A stretch of 64,000 nucleotides of DNA, from assembly GCA_964404745.1 (NCBI GenBank), contig CAYOLG010000013.1:49740-113739 (forward strand), given 5' to 3'. Shown here piece by piece: positions 36,244-45,664 of this stretch; within the stretch, counting starts at the first letter, position 1, and each line of letters opens with the position of its first letter. The notes beneath the pieces were generated by a model, which saw only the letters and a list, made by a program, of their open reading frames with translations, did not search any database and was not told the origin of the DNA. The translations under genes were made by a program, and so were the position numbers. Origin of the DNA: Pelagisphaera sp964404745 (lineage in GTDB: Bacteria > Verrucomicrobiota > Verrucomicrobiia > Opitutales > Opitutaceae).

Positions 36244-37665
36244 CTACCAACCCCCACCTAGGGCTCGTATCAAATTTATGGTGTCGATATATTGGTTTCG
36301 CTTTACTTGCTCGAACTGCTGTTCCGCGTCCAAAGCTGTGCGCTCGGCATCGAGAGCGGTAATAAAATCGGAAACGCCTTGCTCGTATTGGAGCATGGAA
36401 ATGCGGCGGGCCTTGCTAGAGGCCTCCACAGAGCGGGCGAGGGCCTCGCTTTGAGCTTCTAGCAAGCTAACGGATTGCAGGAGATCCTCGACCTCTGTGA
36501 CAGCCGCAATGACGGTTTGCTGGTAAAGCAAAAACCGCTCTTCGTACAATGCTCTAGCTTGCCGTTCGTTTGCCCGAAGACGGCCTCCTTGAAATACCGG
36601 GACGGATACACCCACTCCAGCGCTTTCAAACTGGGAAATCGATTCGAACATGTCGTCCCAATCGCGAGCCGCAAAACCGAACGTTCCAGACAAGGTAAGC
36701 CGGGGGAAATAGTCTGCCTTGGCCACGCCCACCAAGCCATTGGCTTCCGCCAGCGATCGCTCGGATCGACGAATATCCGGGCGGCGAGTCAGTAGCTCGC
36801 CAGGCAATCCAGAGGGAATCGCTGGAGGGACGGAATCGAGGGCCTCTGGCTGATAGCTGAATGTAGCTGGCGTTTCTCCGAGCAGAGCCGCCAAAGAATA
36901 TTGCAGGCTATTTTGGATACGCCTGGCCGCGTATAGGCGAGCTTCAGCCGTAGCCAATAGAGAGGCGGTTTGAGCGACGGCCAGCTCGCTCACCGTACCA
37001 GCTCGGCGACGTTGTTCAATTAGCCTCAACGACTCCGCCCGCGTCTCCTGGCTGCGTTCGAGAAGCTCGATCTCCGACTGCAGAGAGTTGATTTGAAAAT
37101 AGTGAAGGGCCACATCCGCCTGCAGGGCGAACATTAAATCGCTGTACAAAGCCTCTTCAGCTTCGTAGTTCGCCTTGGCCGCCTCTACGCTCCGGCGAAC
37201 GCGACCAAATAAATCCAGCTCCCAACTTGCTCCGCCATCCGCATCGAAACGATCTCCAGCCCCGCCGAGTCCTATGCCGCTCAAAGCATCGGACCGCTCG
37301 AAGGTCTCGCCCGACAAACCCGCATCCGCTTGCGGTAATCCCCCCGACCTAAATCGTTGTATGGCAGCTCGGGAAGCCAGCACCGACTGCCAGGCTGCCT
37401 GCAAGGTAAGGTTGTTGGCCTCCACCTGATCCAAAAGCCCGTTTAGCCTTGGCGAACGGAAGAGTTCCCGCCATCCCGTCATAAGAGGCGACCCGCTTCC
37501 TTCCGCTTCATTCAGGAATGCTGCTGGCTCTTTCGTCTTGGGAGTCTCGTATTTCGGTCCCGTCGCGCAGCCAGCCAATGCTAGCAACAGGAGGGATGTA
37601 TAAGCCTTTTCGCCAACGGCTCTGACTAGAGCGGATCGGCCTGAATCTTGATCGAAGAAAAACAT
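36244..37665 (-). CDS. Outer-membrane efflux lipoprotein (NodT/TolC family)
   Basis: A TolC-type channel with a lipobox LLLLALAGC followed by ATGPKYETP, typical NodT family. Two outer-membrane efflux repeats follow, with landmarks SWELDLFGRVRRSVEAAKAN, RRPDIRRSERSLAEANGLVG and GVSVPVFQGGRLRANERQA. The start is uncertain. ATG 37665 is the nearest upstream candidate and gives the lipidated Cys at residue 33, with a long n-region; the open frame continues to ATG 37818 but that stretch does not look like a signal peptide. First gene of the efflux operon. No regulator gene is adjacent. Confidence 0.88.
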   Translation of the reverse strand: MFFFDQDSGRSALVRAVGEKAYTSLLLLALAGCATGPKYETPKTKEPAAFLNEAEGSGSPLMTGWRELFRSPRLNGLLDQVEANNLTLQAAWQSVLASRAAIQRFRSGGLPQADAGLSGETFERSDALSGIGLGGAGDRFDADGGASWELDLFGRVRRSVEAAKANYEAEEALYSDLMFALQADVALHYFQINSLQSEIELLERSQETRAESLRLIEQRRRAGTVSELAVAQTASLLATAEARLYAARRIQNSLQYSLAALLGETPATFSYQPEALDSVPPAIPSGLPGELLTRRPDIRRSERSLAEANGLVGVAKADYFPRLTLSGTFGFAARDWDDMFESISQFESAGVGVSVPVFQGGRLRANERQARALYEERFLLYQQTVIAAVTEVEDLLQSVSLLEAQSEALARSVEASSKARRISMLQYEQGVSDFITALDAERTALDAEQQFEQVKRNQYIDTINLIRALGGGW

Positions 37666-37818
37666 CTGGAATGCAAAGAACGCCAGCCGTCGCCAAAGCT
37701 TGGCAACGTCGCGGTTCTTGATTATCCCAGCCAGAAAAACCGGCAGACACCCTAATGGCAATCCTAAGGATTGGACCGATCTCACATCGTAGTCGCATTC
37801 TTCATCATCCGATCGCAT

Positions 37819-38167
37819 CCTGAGAGCGGGTAAGCGCTTTATGTTCTGCCACCCAAATAGTTTCCGTTCCTGATATCAAGATTACGGGAATGAAGGTTCA
37901 CCAAATCAGAACCGCGCCACCAGAGTCCCCGGGATATGTAGCTACGAACAAAACGAATGTTGTCACGCGTCCCCGTAATCGAAAACGGCGCCCAAAGCCC
38001 GTCTGAGCCATCGCTAAGGTCGGAAATGTTCGTAGGACTCTGGCCCCTTAACGAAAAAATGTCATGTTGCCCGCTTAATAGATGGAAAATTGTGGGTGAA
38101 GAAGACAAGGGAAAATTATTGGAGGCGCGAGCAGTAGCCTCTTGGACTTGAGGGCAGCGCTGATATC
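37819..38167. other. Intergenic region before the sodium-channel pseudogene
   Basis: About 350 bases with no convincing intact gene. The minus strand has an open frame from 38195 to 37839 whose second half (SSSPTIFHLLSGQHDIFSLR, DGSDGLWAPFSITGTRDNIR, FVRSYISRGLWWRGSDLVNL) has protein-like composition; it may be a relic, but I cannot assign it. The missing first transmembrane segment of the sodium channel should lie at the right end but is not readable; a TAG at about 38142 interrupts that frame. Confidence 0.4.
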
Positions 38168-38845
38168 GTGAGTCGGGCTGGAAAGATGCTGACAATTTTC
38201 GACCGCATTTGCCTTGCCATCTTCGCGCTTGAGCTGGCGATCAAAATGGTCGCCAATCGCTCGCTTTTCTGGAGGAGCGGCTGGAACTTGTTCGACTTCT
38301 TCGTAGTGGCGGTGGCCTTAGTTCCCAACGCTGGCGCATGGGCCGTTCTTCCCTCTATCCGGGCGCTACGCGTTTTGCGATTGCTGACCGTAGTCCCGCA
38401 AATGCGTCAGGTGGTCGCGGCCTTCCTCCATTCAGTCCCGGGTCTGATCGCGGTGATCGCCGTAATGCTTGTATTCTTCTAAACGGCAGGGGTATCGGCG
38501 ACGAATCTTTTCGGTGAATCACACCCGGACCGGTTTGGTTCGCTTAGCGGCAGTCTCTACACGCTCTTCCAGATCATGACTCTAGAAAGCTAGTCGATGG
38601 GGATCGTTCGTCCAATGATGGAGGAGCATCCCTGGGCCTGGGCTTTCTTTGTGCCTTTCATTGCGATCGCCACCTTCTCCATCCTCAATCTTTTCATCGG
38701 AATCATCGTCTCGACTATGCAAGAGCTGGCCACAATGCCCTATCCTCACATACCGGATACCGATCTATCCCGCATCATCGAGCGTATGCAAAGCGATATG
38801 AAGGACCTAAGAATGCATGTCGAAAACCGCTCGAAGTCGTCGTAA
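38168..38845 (+). pseudogene. Voltage-gated sodium channel (NaChBac/Ion_trans type) with two in-frame stops
   Basis: One frame encodes S2 (FDRICLAIFALELAIKMVAN), S3 (SGWNLFDFFVVAVALVPNAG), S4 with the gating Arg repeat (SIRALRVLRLLTVVPQMRQV), S5 (VPGLIAVIAVMLVFF), then TAA at 38480-38482, TAGVSATNLFGE, SLYTLFQIMTLES, then TAG at 38591-38593, SMGIVRPMMEEHPWAWAFFV and S6 (AIATFSILNLFIGIIVSTMQ) with a C-terminal coiled helix. Bacterial channels read TLESWSM at the selectivity filter, so TAG replaces that Trp; TAA replaces an aromatic residue ending S5. S1 is missing. No functional channel can be made. Confidence 0.88.
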
Positions 38846-38884
38846 CAAACCTCTTCGCGGCAAGCTAAGAGGCGTGATCAGTCG

Positions 38885-40573
38885 CTAAGTCAAGGACCGG
38901 GCAGAATTGCCTCGGCACAGAATTGCCGCTCCGACGATTGCCACCAGAATTCCAATACACGACACCCAAAGGGCCCCGTGATCGGCAAAGGCTCCAAACC
39001 CGGCGATCAAAGATCCGATGGAGAGCACGCCTATCGCTATCACCCGAATACCATGACGGTTTTCTCTTTGGGCCTCCGCTATTTCCTTCCGATTAGCCTC
39101 GGTATTCAGCTCCCGTTCCCGTTCTTTCCTCATCCGGCCAGACTCGTATTCGGTAAACTGTAGCGGTATAGCAGGTTTCAACTTGGAAGCGTAGATTTCG
39201 TAGGCGGCCATCAGGACCAAGGGCAACAGGGCACCCAAAGACTGCGTCTGCCCTTGATTCAATGGATAGACACCACTCCACTTGAAAAACGAATTCACCG
39301 AAAGGCAGATCAAGGTCACGCCTAGGACCGTGTAACCCGTATGCCTCTTGGAAAACAAGGCCCACAGCATGGGAATGTACATCGCTCCACCAGTAACGCC
39401 GCCCACGGCCCAAATCACGCTGAGAATGCCGCCCATGCGGTCCACAGAGAGGGCGATGATCATGGAAACCACGCCAAAAGCCACCGTGGAAATGCGAGCC
39501 ACGAATATCAGCTCCCGGTCAGTTGCGGTTCGCTTCAGATTCCTGTAAACGTCGTTCGTAAATACGCCCGAAAGAATGTTGAGCGTCGTATTCACTGAGC
39601 TCGCCGTCGCGAATACCATCGCTCCCACCATCAGCCCGAGCATCCCCATGGGAAGGACTTCCTTGGACATGTACATGTAAGCGTGATTCGCCTCCTGAGC
39701 GGCCATATCCAAGCTTGGATTGTAGATCCGGTAAATCATCGGCGGCAACATCCAGATGACTGGACTAAAGATATAGAGGCAGCCGAAAAGCATCGCTGCT
39801 TTGCGGGCATCGCCCGGCGTCTTTACGCTCGTGTAGCGTTGTACGTAAGCCCAGTTTCCGGCGATAAAGCAGAGATTATAGACTCCAAATCCGATGTAGA
39901 ATAACGGCGTGATGTCGTTCGTCGTCAGGGAAAAGAAGTCCGACGGCATCTTTTCGAAGAAGGCATTGATTCCGCCTATCTTGTCGAAAGCCAAAGGGAC
40001 GATGACAATTACCGCGGAGGCCAGTACTACGAACTGCAATACATCTGTAACGATTACCGCCCAGAAGCCCCCTCGAGCCGTGTAAAGCACGATTACCAGG
40101 GTCAGAAATATCACCACATACTCGAACGGAAATCCCGTGGCTCCTTCGACTATCTTGGCTACCGGATACAAGAAGGCTCCGCTAGTGAAGACTGAAATAG
40201 TCATGAAAAGATAGGTATACGTTTTTTGTATACCCGCTCCCAACCGAGCTCCGATAAATTCAGAACCAGTCAATACTCCCGTATTTCTCCACTTGGCGGC
40301 AATGAATCCGGCGATCGCGAAGCCCGACAAGCACATGGTCCATTGGATCGTGATCGATACGAAACCATGCATGTAGGCCAAGGATCCCCAAGCTACAAAG
40401 GTCCCTGCGGAAAAGAAGCTCATGAAAAGCGACAAACCGCTCACCCACCAAGGCACCGCGCCTCCGCCGGCGAAAAAGGTCTTCATATTCTTGCCTGAAT
40501 CGCCAAACGAGAGACCAGCGGCTAAGACACCGAGCGTGAATAGGATGATGACAATGTAATCGAGCGGGGCCAT
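38885..40573 (-). CDS. Sodium:solute symporter (SSS family)
   Basis: A 562-aa polytopic inner-membrane transporter with about 13 hydrophobic helices, beginning MAPLDYIVIILFTLGVLAAG. Conserved SSS features include the TM1 FAGGGAVPWWVSGLSLFMSF, the TARGGFWAVIVTDVLQF region, GLMVGAMVFATASSVNTTLN (equivalent to TM8 Na2-site Ser/Ala pattern) and a long cytoplasmic loop near the C-terminus rich in Glu/Arg. ATG 40573 chosen over 40609. Substrate unknown; sugars and organic acids are frequent for this group. Neighbours on both sides are unrelated, so it is probably monocistronic. Confidence 0.9.
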   Translation of the reverse strand: MAPLDYIVIILFTLGVLAAGLSFGDSGKNMKTFFAGGGAVPWWVSGLSLFMSFFSAGTFVAWGSLAYMHGFVSITIQWTMCLSGFAIAGFIAAKWRNTGVLTGSEFIGARLGAGIQKTYTYLFMTISVFTSGAFLYPVAKIVEGATGFPFEYVVIFLTLVIVLYTARGGFWAVIVTDVLQFVVLASAVIVIVPLAFDKIGGINAFFEKMPSDFFSLTTNDITPLFYIGFGVYNLCFIAGNWAYVQRYTSVKTPGDARKAAMLFGCLYIFSPVIWMLPPMIYRIYNPSLDMAAQEANHAYMYMSKEVLPMGMLGLMVGAMVFATASSVNTTLNILSGVFTNDVYRNLKRTATDRELIFVARISTVAFGVVSMIIALSVDRMGGILSVIWAVGGVTGGAMYIPMLWALFSKRHTGYTVLGVTLICLSVNSFFKWSGVYPLNQGQTQSLGALLPLVLMAAYEIYASKLKPAIPLQFTEYESGRMRKERERELNTEANRKEIAEAQRENRHGIRVIAIGVLSIGSLIAGFGAFADHGALWVSCIGILVAIVGAAILCRGNSARSLT

Positions 40574-40754
40574 GGGGAGATTTAAAGTAGCGCAGGCTTC
40601 CAGTTGCACCGGGCATAGCTCGAAGAGCGACGACTGGCCTGTATTTCAAACGGGTAGGACGCTTGTTCTACTTTTTCAAAACGACTATCATTATCATACG
40701 GCCTTACACATCCGCCCTTGGCAAGGACGATCTATATTTTGGAGGATGGTATGA

Positions 40755-40831
40755 GTAGGGCGTCGCTTGCGACGGTCCGCGTAGGCAGAGATTCACGCCA
40801 CTTCTACGGTCGCCGCAAGCGACGACCCTAC
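40755..40831. repeat. REP/BIME-like element, family E
   Basis: GTAG (40755-40758) precedes a perfect hairpin CGTCGC-TT-GCGACG (40761-40774). The inverted second unit ends CGCAAGCGACGACCCTAC (40814-40831), matching the first (GTAGGGCGTCGCTTGCG) with one indel. It lies in the 391-base interval between the divergent symporter and amidohydrolase genes, which otherwise must contain their promoters. Confidence 0.72.
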
Positions 40832-40964
40832 AATTCAGGCCTTTTCAACACACTCCAGGTTTCGAGTTATTTGCTCAGGGGGAATCAGACGCTTTCCAAC
40901 CGCGCGACTCGGGTCAGAGTTTATCCCCGCTTGACAGAACAGCAACCTAGAATCGCAATGAAGC

Positions 40965-43900
40965 ATGCTTCCATTCGCCAACCGCTTCAGATTTCCGGTA
41001 CTGTTCCTCGCAATCTTCTGCTTGTCCCCAAAGTTCGCCGGAATCGCCGAAGATAACGAAGCCAAAGAACCTTCTGATGAAGACAAGGCTCCTACCTGGG
41101 ATATTGAGCATCCGCCCGGACCGACCCGCGAGCAGCCAATTGATGTCAACGAGGGAACGTGGGTGAGCTTGGACATCAGTCCCGATGGCAAAGAAATCGT
41201 TTTCGATCTGCTCGGCGACATCTACCGCATGCCCATCGAGGGAGCTGATGGTTCCGAGGGCGTCTATCCGGAAAAACTGACTTCAGGAATGGCCTGGGAC
41301 ATGCAGCCCCGTTATAGCCCAAACGGGAAAAGCATCGCGTTTACCAGCGACCGCGCCGGCAAAAGCAAACTGGCCGGAGACAATATCTGGATACTCCGAT
41401 TGGAGGATCGATCTCTTGCCCAAGTTACCGACGAAAGCTTTCGCTTGCTCAATGGGCCCGCTTGGCACCCTAGCGGAGACTACATCGTCGCTCGAAAGCA
41501 CTTCACTAGCCGCCGATCCTTGGGAGCCGGAGAAATGTGGATGTATCACCGAAGCGGCATTGAGGGGAATGCGCAGGGAGGCGTGCAGTTGACCAAGAAA
41601 CCCACAGAGCAAAAGGACGTCAATGAACCCGTCTTTTCGCCGGATGGAAAGTACCTTTACTATTCGGAAGACGTCAGCCCAGGGAAGACCTTCGAGTACA
41701 GCAAGGACCCGCACAAGCAGATCTACGCCATCAAGCGGCTGGAATTGGCGACCGATGAGACCGAGGCCTACATCACCGGACCCGGAGGGGCCTGCCGCCC
41801 GACACCCTCTCCGGACGGGAAAACCATCGCTTTTGTCAGACGGGTCGATGGCAAGACCGGACTTCATTTGTTCGATACGCAAACGGGAGCCATACGCTTG
41901 CTTTATGATCAGCTCGAGCGCGACATGCAAGAGACCTGGGCCATCCATGGCGTGTATCCCGCCTTCGAGTGGACGCCTGATGCCAAGGCTATCGTGGTTT
42001 GGGCCAAAGGGAAAATCCGCCGTATCGAAGTAGCTGACGGAATCGCGTCAATCATCCCCTTCCATATCGTGGATACACGAAAAATCAGCGAGTCGCTCCG
42101 GTATCCAATCGAAGTGGCGCCCGACAATTTCGACGTGCGCATGCTGCGTTGGGCTCAGGCCACACCCGATGGCATCCAAGTCGTCTACCAAGCGCTCGGC
42201 CACCTGTACATCAACGACCTTGAGTCTGGCGAGAGCCGGAGACTGACGGAACAAACCGATCATTTCGAAATGTATCCTAGCCTATCTCGCGATGGCCGCT
42301 ATGTAGTGTACACCACCTGGAATGATCGCGATCTGGGTAGCGTCCGCGTCGCTTCTCTTGATCGAAAGACGGGAAAAGAGGACTGGATCGTAACCGAAAC
42401 CCCAGGACACTATGTGGAACCGGTTTTCTCGCCAGACAATAAAGTAATTCTCTACCGCAAAGTCGGGGGCGGCCTTATCCGTTCGCCACTGTGGTCCCGC
42501 GAACCCGGCATCTATCGAATCGATGCTCGTGGCGGCGAAGCCAAACGCATTGTGAAAACGGGCGTGTCCCCGACGTTCGGCGCCGAAAACGATCGATTCT
42601 TCTACCAAACGGTGAAAACGGTGAAGGATGCGGACAATCGGGCATTTGTATCAGCCGATCTAGACGGCAAGGAGATTCAGACCCACTACACAAGCAAATG
42701 GGCCGCCGACTATCGCCTGTCTCCGAACGGCAAATGGCTCGCCTTTATAGAGCGTCACAACGTATACGTGACCCCGTTCGTTGCTACCAGCCGCTCCGTG
42801 CTCGTCGGCCCTAAAGAGAAAGCCTTGCCCATCGCCCAAGCCAGCAATTCTGCCGGGATTTCCATTCATTTTTCTGGAGATAGCCAAAAGTTGCATTGGA
42901 CGCTGGGGGACACCCTTCATACTCGGGGGCTATCCAGCGCGTTTTCCTTTTTAAACAAGGGCGCTGAGGCCGAGAACGAGGAAAACTCTCCGATCGCAAC
43001 CCATCGGATCGGCTTCCAAGCGGAGCATGCCAAACCCGATGGCTCCATTGCCCTAGTTGGAGCCAGAATCGTCACCATGGGGCCCACTGGCATTATTGAA
43101 GACGGCAGTATTCTGATCGATGGCAACCGTATTCAGGCCATCGGGCCTAGCTCCCGAATAGAGATTCCCAAAGAAGCTACTGTAGTTGATGTGTCGGGAC
43201 AAATTATTCTGCCCGGGTTCGTGGACACCCATGCCCACGGGACAGAAGCCACCCATGGAATCATTCCCCAGCGCAATTGGGTCAATCAAGCTCGGCTGGC
43301 ATTCGGAGTCACAACCATTCACAATCCCTCATCAGAGACCAGCACCATTTTCGCTACGGCAGAGCTAGCCAAGGCGGGACTCATCACCGCACCCCGCATT
43401 TTCTCCACCGGACGCATCCTCTACGGAGCCGATAGTCCCGGAAAAGCGGAAATCAATTCCCTAGAGGACGCTACATTTCATCTCGAACGTATGGATGCCG
43501 TGGGAGCCATCAGCGTTAAAAGCTACAATCAGCCTCGCCGCGATCAGCGGCAGCAAGTCGTAGCCGCCGCGCGCCAACTGAACATGATGGTCGTTCCTGA
43601 GGGGGGTTCGACTTTTATGCACAATCTCACCATGATCGTCGATGGCCATACGGGTATCGAACATACCTTGCCAGTTCAGTATGCCTACGATGACACGCTT
43701 GATCTGTGGCGGGGAACGGGTGTCGGCTACACGCCGACGCTATCAGTTGGATACGGTGGGCTGTGGGGTGAAAACTATTGGTACGCTGAACGAGATCTCT
43801 GGATGCATCCCCGCCTTCAAAATTTCATACCGCCACACATTCTGCAGCCTCGCTCCCGAAGACGCGTGAAAGCTCACGAAGATGACTTCAACCATAAGGA

Positions 43901-44185
43901 AGTAGCCACCATCGCTAAAGCTACCTACGACCAAGGGGGCCTCGTGCAAGCAGGCGGACATGGACAGCTCAACGGCATTTGTACCCACTGGGAAATCTGG
44001 AGTTTCGTCCAAGGTGGCATGACTCCCATGGAAGCCCTCGAGTGCGGCACGCTGCACGGTGCCAAATATGTCGGACTCGATGGAGACATCGGATCCCTGG
44101 AAACCGGCAAGCTCGCCGACTTGATAATCATGGAGAAAGGGGCGGATCCGACCACCAATATTCGCCACTCTGAACGTATCCAGTA
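40965..44185 (+). CDS. Exported beta-propeller (PD40/TolB-like) amidohydrolase, 3' end in assembly gap
   Basis: At least 1073 residues. Signal peptide MLPFANRFRFPVLFLAIFCL, cleavage after SPKFAG. Residues about 50-680 are WD40-like PD40 repeats (ISPDGKEIVFDLLGD, YSPNGKSIAFTSDRAG, FSPDGKYLYYSEDV, PSPDGKTIAFVRR). About 700-1073 is an amidohydrolase of the imidazolonepropionase-like group: ALVGARIVTMGPTGIIEDGS, GFVDTHAHG (HxH metal site), VTTIHNPSSE, and ADLIIMEKGADP near the end. The whole-protein architecture is known from Bacteroidota and Proteobacteria, about 1080-1100 aa, so only a few residues are lost in the gap. Probably hydrolyses a cyclic amide or peptide-like compound in the periplasm. 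Confidence 0.9.
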
Positions 44186-44285
44186 NNNNNNNNNNNNNNN
44201 NNNNNNNNNNNNNNNNNNNNNNNNNNNNNNNNNNNNNNNNNNNNNNNNNNNNNNNNNNNNNNNNNNNNNNNNNNNNNNNNNNNNN
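44186..44285. other. Assembly gap (100 N)
   Basis: Exactly 100 N. It removes the 3' ends of two convergent genes, the amidohydrolase (plus) and the epimerase (minus). Sequence translated across it is not meaningful. Confidence 0.98.
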
Positions 44286-44728
44286 CTTAAGGCATACACG
44301 TTTCTCGGAAAAGCGGGGGCCTCTGAATCCACCGGCAAATAGGTCAAAACATTCTCCTGCTTTTTGCGATTCATGAAGGGGAGTTGACCATCCAAAACCT
44401 GTATCGAACTGGCGAATATGATTCGTCCGCATCCGGAATTGGCGGCAGCTTGAAACAGATTCATATTCATCGCGGTATTGGAAGTGTACAGGATCTCAGG
44501 CGGAGCAGCGTTGAAGTTGGAATAATTGGCAAAATGGACAAGAACATCGACTCCTTTCATCAGCCCCTCGCAGGTCTGCCAGTCGGTCAGATCAGCCAAC
44601 TCAATAGGATAATCCGAGTTATCACTCGGCGACTTGTCAACGGCTACGAAGTCGAAATCAGATTCAATCAAAAGCCGGCACAAGCTGCTTCCCAAGCGCC
44701 CAGATGCTCCTGTAACTAGAATTCTCAT
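44286..44728 (-). CDS. NAD-dependent epimerase/dehydratase (SDR), 3' end in assembly gap
   Basis: The first 147 residues of an extended SDR enzyme. It begins MRILVTGASGRLGSSLCRLL (GxxGxxG NAD site), then IELADLTDWQTCEGLMKGVD, VLVHFANYSNF and RIIFASSIQVLDG, where the catalytic Ser is expected; the YxxxK part would lie in or beyond the gap (the last readable residues are FPRNVYAL, which could be the YxxxK Tyr). The pattern resembles uronate dehydrogenases as well as sugar epimerases. ATG 44728 preferred; a TTG at 44755 would overlap the upstream esterase stop. Last readable gene of the GH105-MR/MLE-esterase operon. Confidence 0.82.
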
Positions 44729-44751
44729 ACGTTTCGCTGTCCTATACCCAA

Positions 44752-45642
44752 TCAAGTTCGCTGTCTAAAAAACTTCCCTATCCTCTCTAGAGCTTGCCAC
44801 ACTTCAGGAATTCCCGGTATCCACTGCTCGCTGTTATGCCAAGCATGGGGCACGTCGTCGAACAATTCTAGGACAACTTCCACGCCCGAACTCCGAGCTT
44901 TTTCCGCGAAGGCTTCCGCGTCCCCAAGCATCGTCTCCTGTTTGCCCACCTGGATCAGCAGAGGCGGGAAACCCTTAAGATCTGAATACACAGGTGAAGC
45001 CAAAGGATGCCGCGGGTCCGTTTCGCCTAAATAGCGTTCAGCGGCCAAGTCCAAATAAAGTTTGGATATGCTCGGGTCTTTATCCGCATTAGTCTCATAG
45101 GTTTCGGCGCTTTGCGTTAGATCCGTCCATGGCGACTGCAGGACACCAGCGGCGGGCGGCGGTAAACCCTCCAACTTCAGTTTGGCCAGCAGAGCGGCCG
45201 TCAATCCACCCCCAGCGGAACTTCCACCGACAACCATCTGTTCCGCCGAGAAGCCTTGCTTTAACAGCCATTGATAAGAGGCATAAGCGTCGTCAACGGC
45301 AGCTGGAAACGTGTGCTCTGGAGCCAACCGATAATCCACCGTAAGGCAACGGCACCCGCATACCTTGCTCAAGTTGGAAGCGATCATCCGGCTCTCCGGA
45401 CCAGAACCGCGATAGTACCCGCCACCGTGCAAGTATACGATTATCGCCTTAGTCGTAGGCGTTTGCCAAGTCACCCACTCGCAATGCACTCCATTAGCCT
45501 CGACCGGCTCGCAAGTCGTTCCCGGAAGCGGTTCGATGCCTGGATCCTGGCCTTCGCCCCGTAGCTCTTCAATCGATCCCTCGGGGTCCTGCTTCTTGGC
45601 CCACCGGAGTTCCAAGAGGGCTTTCAGTTCTTCGCTCGCCAT
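44752..45642 (-). CDS. Alpha/beta hydrolase, HSL-type esterase
   Basis: A 296-aa esterase of the hormone-sensitive lipase group. Oxyanion-hole motif VYLHGGGYYRGSG, TVDYRLAPEHTFPAAVDDAY, and the nucleophile elbow GGSSAGGGLTAALL (G-x-S-x-G). C-terminal catalytic His lies in DVPHAWHN, and the Asp probably in the VGKQETMLGDAEAFAEKA region. No signal peptide. Placed between enolase-superfamily and epimerase genes in one minus-strand operon (22 bases after the previous stop), it may remove acetyl or other ester groups from the sugar acid being catabolised. Confidence 0.9.
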   Translation of the reverse strand: MASEELKALLELRWAKKQDPEGSIEELRGEGQDPGIEPLPGTTCEPVEANGVHCEWVTWQTPTTKAIIVYLHGGGYYRGSGPESRMIASNLSKVCGCRCLTVDYRLAPEHTFPAAVDDAYASYQWLLKQGFSAEQMVVGGSSAGGGLTAALLAKLKLEGLPPPAAGVLQSPWTDLTQSAETYETNADKDPSISKLYLDLAAERYLGETDPRHPLASPVYSDLKGFPPLLIQVGKQETMLGDAEAFAEKARSSGVEVVLELFDDVPHAWHNSEQWIPGIPEVWQALERIGKFFRQRT

Positions 45643-45664
45643 AAGAATAGCAGGGTTTCTAATA

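Noticed and set aside
44286..44342. Continuation of the amidohydrolase frame after the N gap
   Set aside because: The frame through N is arbitrary; these bases belong to the minus-strand epimerase gene.
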